Under the pieces are notes generated by a model that ran no database searches, was not told where the DNA came from, and worked only from the letters and a program-made list of their open reading frames with translations. DNA of 17,432 nt from Yoonia sp. (lineage in GTDB: Bacteria; Pseudomonadota; Alphaproteobacteria; Rhodobacterales; Rhodobacteraceae). Made by a program: the position numbers and the translations under genes. Below, in pieces: positions 15,048-17,432 of the stretch. The stretch lies in contig JAHDGO010000011.1 of NCBI GenBank assembly GCA_020627605.1, positions 1 through 17,432 on the forward strand, in the 5' to 3' direction. Within the stretch, counting starts at the first letter, position 1. Each line of letters starts with the position of its first letter.

Positions 15048-16662
15048 CGAAAGCTGGACCCATGCCGCGCTGGCACTGCGGCTTTTGGCGCAAGACCCCG
15101 GTCTTGGCGGCATCTGCGTCAGGGCGCGCTCCGGTCCGGTGCGCGACAGGCTGATGGCACTTGCCCCGGCGCAGGCTGTCAGACTGCACCCTGCCATCAC
15201 GGACGAGGCGCTATACGGCGGGCTGGACCTGTCAGCGACGCTGGCCACAGGTCTGCTGGTGCGGGACAAGGGGCTGCTGGCCACCCCCGGTCCCTTGCTA
15301 TTGCATATGGCGGAACGGGCCGCACCCACGCTGGCCGCACGGCTGGCGCTGACACTGGATCAGGCACGCGGCCACACCCTGATCGCACTGGATGAGGGCG
15401 CCGCCCCCGATGAGGCGCTGGAGGCAAAACTGGCAGAGCGGTTGGCCTTTCACGTCGATCTGTCAGACTGCAGCCTGCGCGACGCGCATGTGCGACTGCC
15501 ACAGCACGCACAGCCGACAACGGCCAGCATCACGCCTGACCAGATCACCCAGATCACCCGCATTGCGCACGACCTCGGGATCGACAGCCTACGCGCACCG
15601 CAATTCACGATCCGCGCGGCACGGGCCCATGCAGGGCTGCAAGGCCGGACCGAGGTTACTGCAGAAGACCTCGAAGTCGCCTGCGCGCTGACACTGGCCC
15701 ACCGCGCAACCCGCGTGCCCGACCCCGAAACCATCGAAGAGCCGCCAGCACCACCCCCTGACCAAACCAATCAGAACACCGGCGAAGACAGGCTGGACCT
15801 GCCTGATGAGTTGCTGCTGGAGGCCGTGCGCGCGCTGCTGCCTGACAACCTGCTGGACCGTCTGACCGCGCAGAAGGCACGCAGCGGGCGCGGTAGTGGC
15901 ACAGGTGCTGCACGCAAGGGCAACAGGCGCGGGCGGCCCCTGCCATCGCGCGCCGGGCGGATCAGTGACGGCGCACGGATCGACATCATCGGCACATTGC
16001 GTGCCGCAGCGCCTTGGCAAACGATCCGCCGTCAGGCGACAGGACGCGAGGGGTTGCAGATTCGTCCCTCAGACATTCGCCTGAAACGGTTCGAGGAAAA
16101 ATCAGACCGCTTGCTGATCTTTACCGTCGACGCCTCAGGCTCTGCTGCACTGACGCGACTGGCAGAGGCGAAGGGCGCGGTCGAACTGCTGTTGGCGCAG
16201 GCCTATGCGCGGCGCGACCATGTGGCGCTCGTGGCGTTTCGCGGCACAGAGGCCGAGCTTTTGCTGCCGCCCACCCGGTCGCTTGTGCAGACGAAACGGC
16301 GTCTGGCGGGCCTGCCCGGTGGCGGCGGCACACCACTTGCCGCAGGGATGATGGCGGCCTTTGAGCAGGCACAGCAGGCCGGACGCCGGGGACTGACCCC
16401 GACGATTGCGATCCTCACGGATGGCCGCGCGAATATTGCCCTTGATGGCAGCGCCGACCGCAAACAGGCAGCAACAGACGCACAACAGATCGCCCGCGCG
16501 CTGCGCGCCGCTGGCACAGATGCTATCGTCATCGACACCGGCAACCGGCCAGAACCGGCCCTGCGCAATCTCGCGCAGACGCTGGATGCGGCTTATCTGC
16601 CGTTGCCACGTGCCGATGCGGCGCGGCTGTCCACCTCTGTCGCCACCGTATTGGGTGATTGA
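15040..16662 (+). CDS. bchD: Mg-chelatase subunit D
   Basis: BchD is the platform subunit that assembles with BchI hexamers and links ATP hydrolysis to BchH. I place the start at TTG 15040, giving 540 residues, because homologues begin at the equivalent of SESWTHAALALRLLAQDPGLGGI and a good ribosome site precedes it. The frame stays open upstream to 14935 within bchI. Residues 1-225 resemble the AAA+ core of BchI but lack Walker A, as usual for BchD. Residues 228-300 are a Pro/acidic linker followed by a basic Gly-Arg-rich stretch. Residues 355-540 are a von Willebrand A domain with the MIDAS motif DASGS at 364-368, GGTP with Thr431, and Asp461 in LTDGRAN. The stop overlaps the bchO start (TGATG). 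Confidence 0.95.
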   Translation: MASESWTHAALALRLLAQDPGLGGICVRARSGPVRDRLMALAPAQAVRLHPAITDEALYGGLDLSATLATGLLVRDKGLLATPGPLLLHMAERAAPTLAARLALTLDQARGHTLIALDEGAAPDEALEAKLAERLAFHVDLSDCSLRDAHVRLPQHAQPTTASITPDQITQITRIAHDLGIDSLRAPQFTIRAARAHAGLQGRTEVTAEDLEVACALTLAHRATRVPDPETIEEPPAPPPDQTNQNTGEDRLDLPDELLLEAVRALLPDNLLDRLTAQKARSGRGSGTGAARKGNRRGRPLPSRAGRISDGARIDIIGTLRAAAPWQTIRRQATGREGLQIRPSDIRLKRFEEKSDRLLIFTVDASGSAALTRLAEAKGAVELLLAQAYARRDHVALVAFRGTEAELLLPPTRSLVQTKRRLAGLPGGGGTPLAAGMMAAFEQAQQAGRRGLTPTIAILTDGRANIALDGSADRKQAATDAQQIARALRAAGTDAIVIDTGNRPEPALRNLAQTLDAAYLPLPRADAARLSTSVATVLGD

Positions 16663-17432
16663 TGCGCTGGCCTGACGACGCGCAGGGCTGGCCGCTGACC
16701 GCATTTTCCCGCCAGCTGCTGCACCGCCCGCACCGCTGGCACATTCAGGAACATGGGGAAGGGCCGACCGTGCTTTTACTGCATGGGGCAGGCGGTGCAA
16801 CGCAAAGCTTTCGTGGCCTCTTCCCGCTGCTGGTGAAGCACCATCATGTGGTGACAGTCGATCTGCCCGGACAGGGCTTTACACAGCTCGGCGCACAACA
16901 ACGCTGCGGGCTGGATCATATGGCAGAGGATCTGTTGGCGCTGTGCCGCCATCAGGGATGGGTGCCAGACCGGATTGTCGGCCATTCCGCCGGGGTCGCG
17001 ATCGCCTTGCGCATGTGCGAACTGGGTCTGCGACCGGTCAAGGGGATCACCGGCATCAACGCGGCCCTCGGTAACTTCAAGGGGGTCGCTGGCTGGCTGT
17101 TCCCGATGATGGCAAAGGCGCTGGCGGTGACGCCTTTCAGCGCCAGTCTGTTTGCCAGCACGACCACCCGCAACAGCGTGCGCAACCTGATCCGCGGCAC
17201 CGGGTCCACGCTGGATCAAGAGGGGTTGGAGCTTTACTACCGGCTTGCCACCGACAGCGCGCATGTGGATGCGACCTTGTCGATGATGGCGCAGTGGTCG
17301 CTGGATGGGCTATTGGCCCGGCTGGGGCAGATCGACTTGCCCGTGCATCTGATCACCGGATTGTCCGACAAGGCCGTACCGCCGGGTGTCAGCCGCGATG
17401 CCTGCGCCAAACTGACCAATGCCAAACTGACC
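16662..17432 (+). CDS. bchO: BchO alpha/beta-hydrolase, incomplete at the window edge
   Basis: An open frame of 257 codons runs from the ATG at 16662 to the end of the window without a stop. It encodes an alpha/beta-hydrolase: the oxyanion-loop HGAGG at residues 41-45, VDLPGQGFT at 67-74, and the nucleophile elbow GHSAG at 107-111 with Ser109. LPVHLITGLSDKAVPP near the visible end corresponds to the strand carrying the acid residue; the catalytic histidine would lie beyond the edge. Position directly after bchI-bchD identifies it as BchO, a conserved photosynthesis-cluster protein described as Mg-chelatase-associated, with no firmly established reaction. Its ATG shares the last base of the bchD stop. 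Perhaps 20-45 residues are missing. Confidence 0.92.
   Translation, partial: MRWPDDAQGWPLTAFSRQLLHRPHRWHIQEHGEGPTVLLLHGAGGATQSFRGLFPLLVKHHHVVTVDLPGQGFTQLGAQQRCGLDHMAEDLLALCRHQGWVPDRIVGHSAGVAIALRMCELGLRPVKGITGINAALGNFKGVAGWLFPMMAKALAVTPFSASLFASTTTRNSVRNLIRGTGSTLDQEGLELYYRLATDSAHVDATLSMMAQWSLDGLLARLGQIDLPVHLITGLSDKAVPPGVSRDACAKLTNAKLT

Noticed and set aside
14571..15329. 252-codon minus-strand frame spanning the bchI/bchD junction
   Set aside because: It crosses two well-supported genes on the other strand and has a skewed Ser/Arg/Gln composition.
16776..17264. 162-codon minus-strand frame near the right edge
   Set aside because: The plus strand here encodes an alpha/beta-hydrolase (HGAGG, GHSAG) in an open frame to the window edge, so the minus-strand frame is its shadow.

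Overview
The window is high-GC, densely coding DNA from an alphaproteobacterium, most likely a Rhodobacterales (Roseobacter-group) aerobic anoxygenic phototroph. The main evidence is the right-hand 6.8 kb, a piece of a photosynthesis gene cluster: crtI-crtB-tspO on the minus strand and crtA-bchI-bchD-bchO on the plus strand, diverging from a 109-bp intergenic region with two TGT-N12-ACA palindromes of the PpsR/CrtJ type. The crtA (spheroidene monooxygenase) and bchI/bchD (Mg-chelatase) combination points to bacteriochlorophyll a and spheroidene-series carotenoids. The assignment is from protein sequence and gene order, not from a database search.

Layout. Positions 37-3346, minus strand: a thiamine/TPP ABC importer operon, thiB-thiP-thiQ, with overlapping genes, led by a TPP riboswitch. 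A C6 tract between the aptamer and thiB can pair either with the thiB Shine-Dalgarno or with the G6 of the aptamer, which suggests translational control. Divergent from it is aroC (chorismate synthase), whose stop codon shares a CTAG with the stop of a convergent EamA-type exporter gene. The exporter is transcribed away from an ArsR-family regulator gene, which overlaps a gene for an AHSA1-type SRPBCC protein. A strong rho-independent terminator closes that pair. Then, on the minus strand, come a HU-family DNA-binding protein gene with a 16-bp perfect palindrome in its promoter region, and the purine pair ade-amn (adenine deaminase, AMP nucleosidase) joined by an ATGA overlap. The pair lies only 23-38 nt downstream of tspO.

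How the genes work together. CrtB makes phytoene, CrtI desaturates it and CrtA adds the keto group late in the spheroidene pathway. BchI and BchD are the AAA+ motor subunits of Mg-chelatase (the BchH subunit is not in the window). BchO is a conserved alpha/beta-hydrolase of the cluster. TspO is an outer-membrane tryptophan-rich protein linked in Rhodobacter to tetrapyrrole-dependent control of pigment genes. The two PpsR-type sites between crtI and crtA probably control both arms. Because crtI-crtB-tspO-ade-amn all run the same way with very short or overlapping junctions, the AMP-to-hypoxanthine salvage pair could be transcribed with the carotenoid genes; this is an inference from spacing.

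Every gene is intact except bchO, which runs off the right edge in an open frame. No gene-free stretch exceeds 300 bases. I saw no tRNA, rRNA, CRISPR array, insertion sequence or prophage. I did not find a clearly undescribed multi-gene system; the points most worth checking are regulatory.
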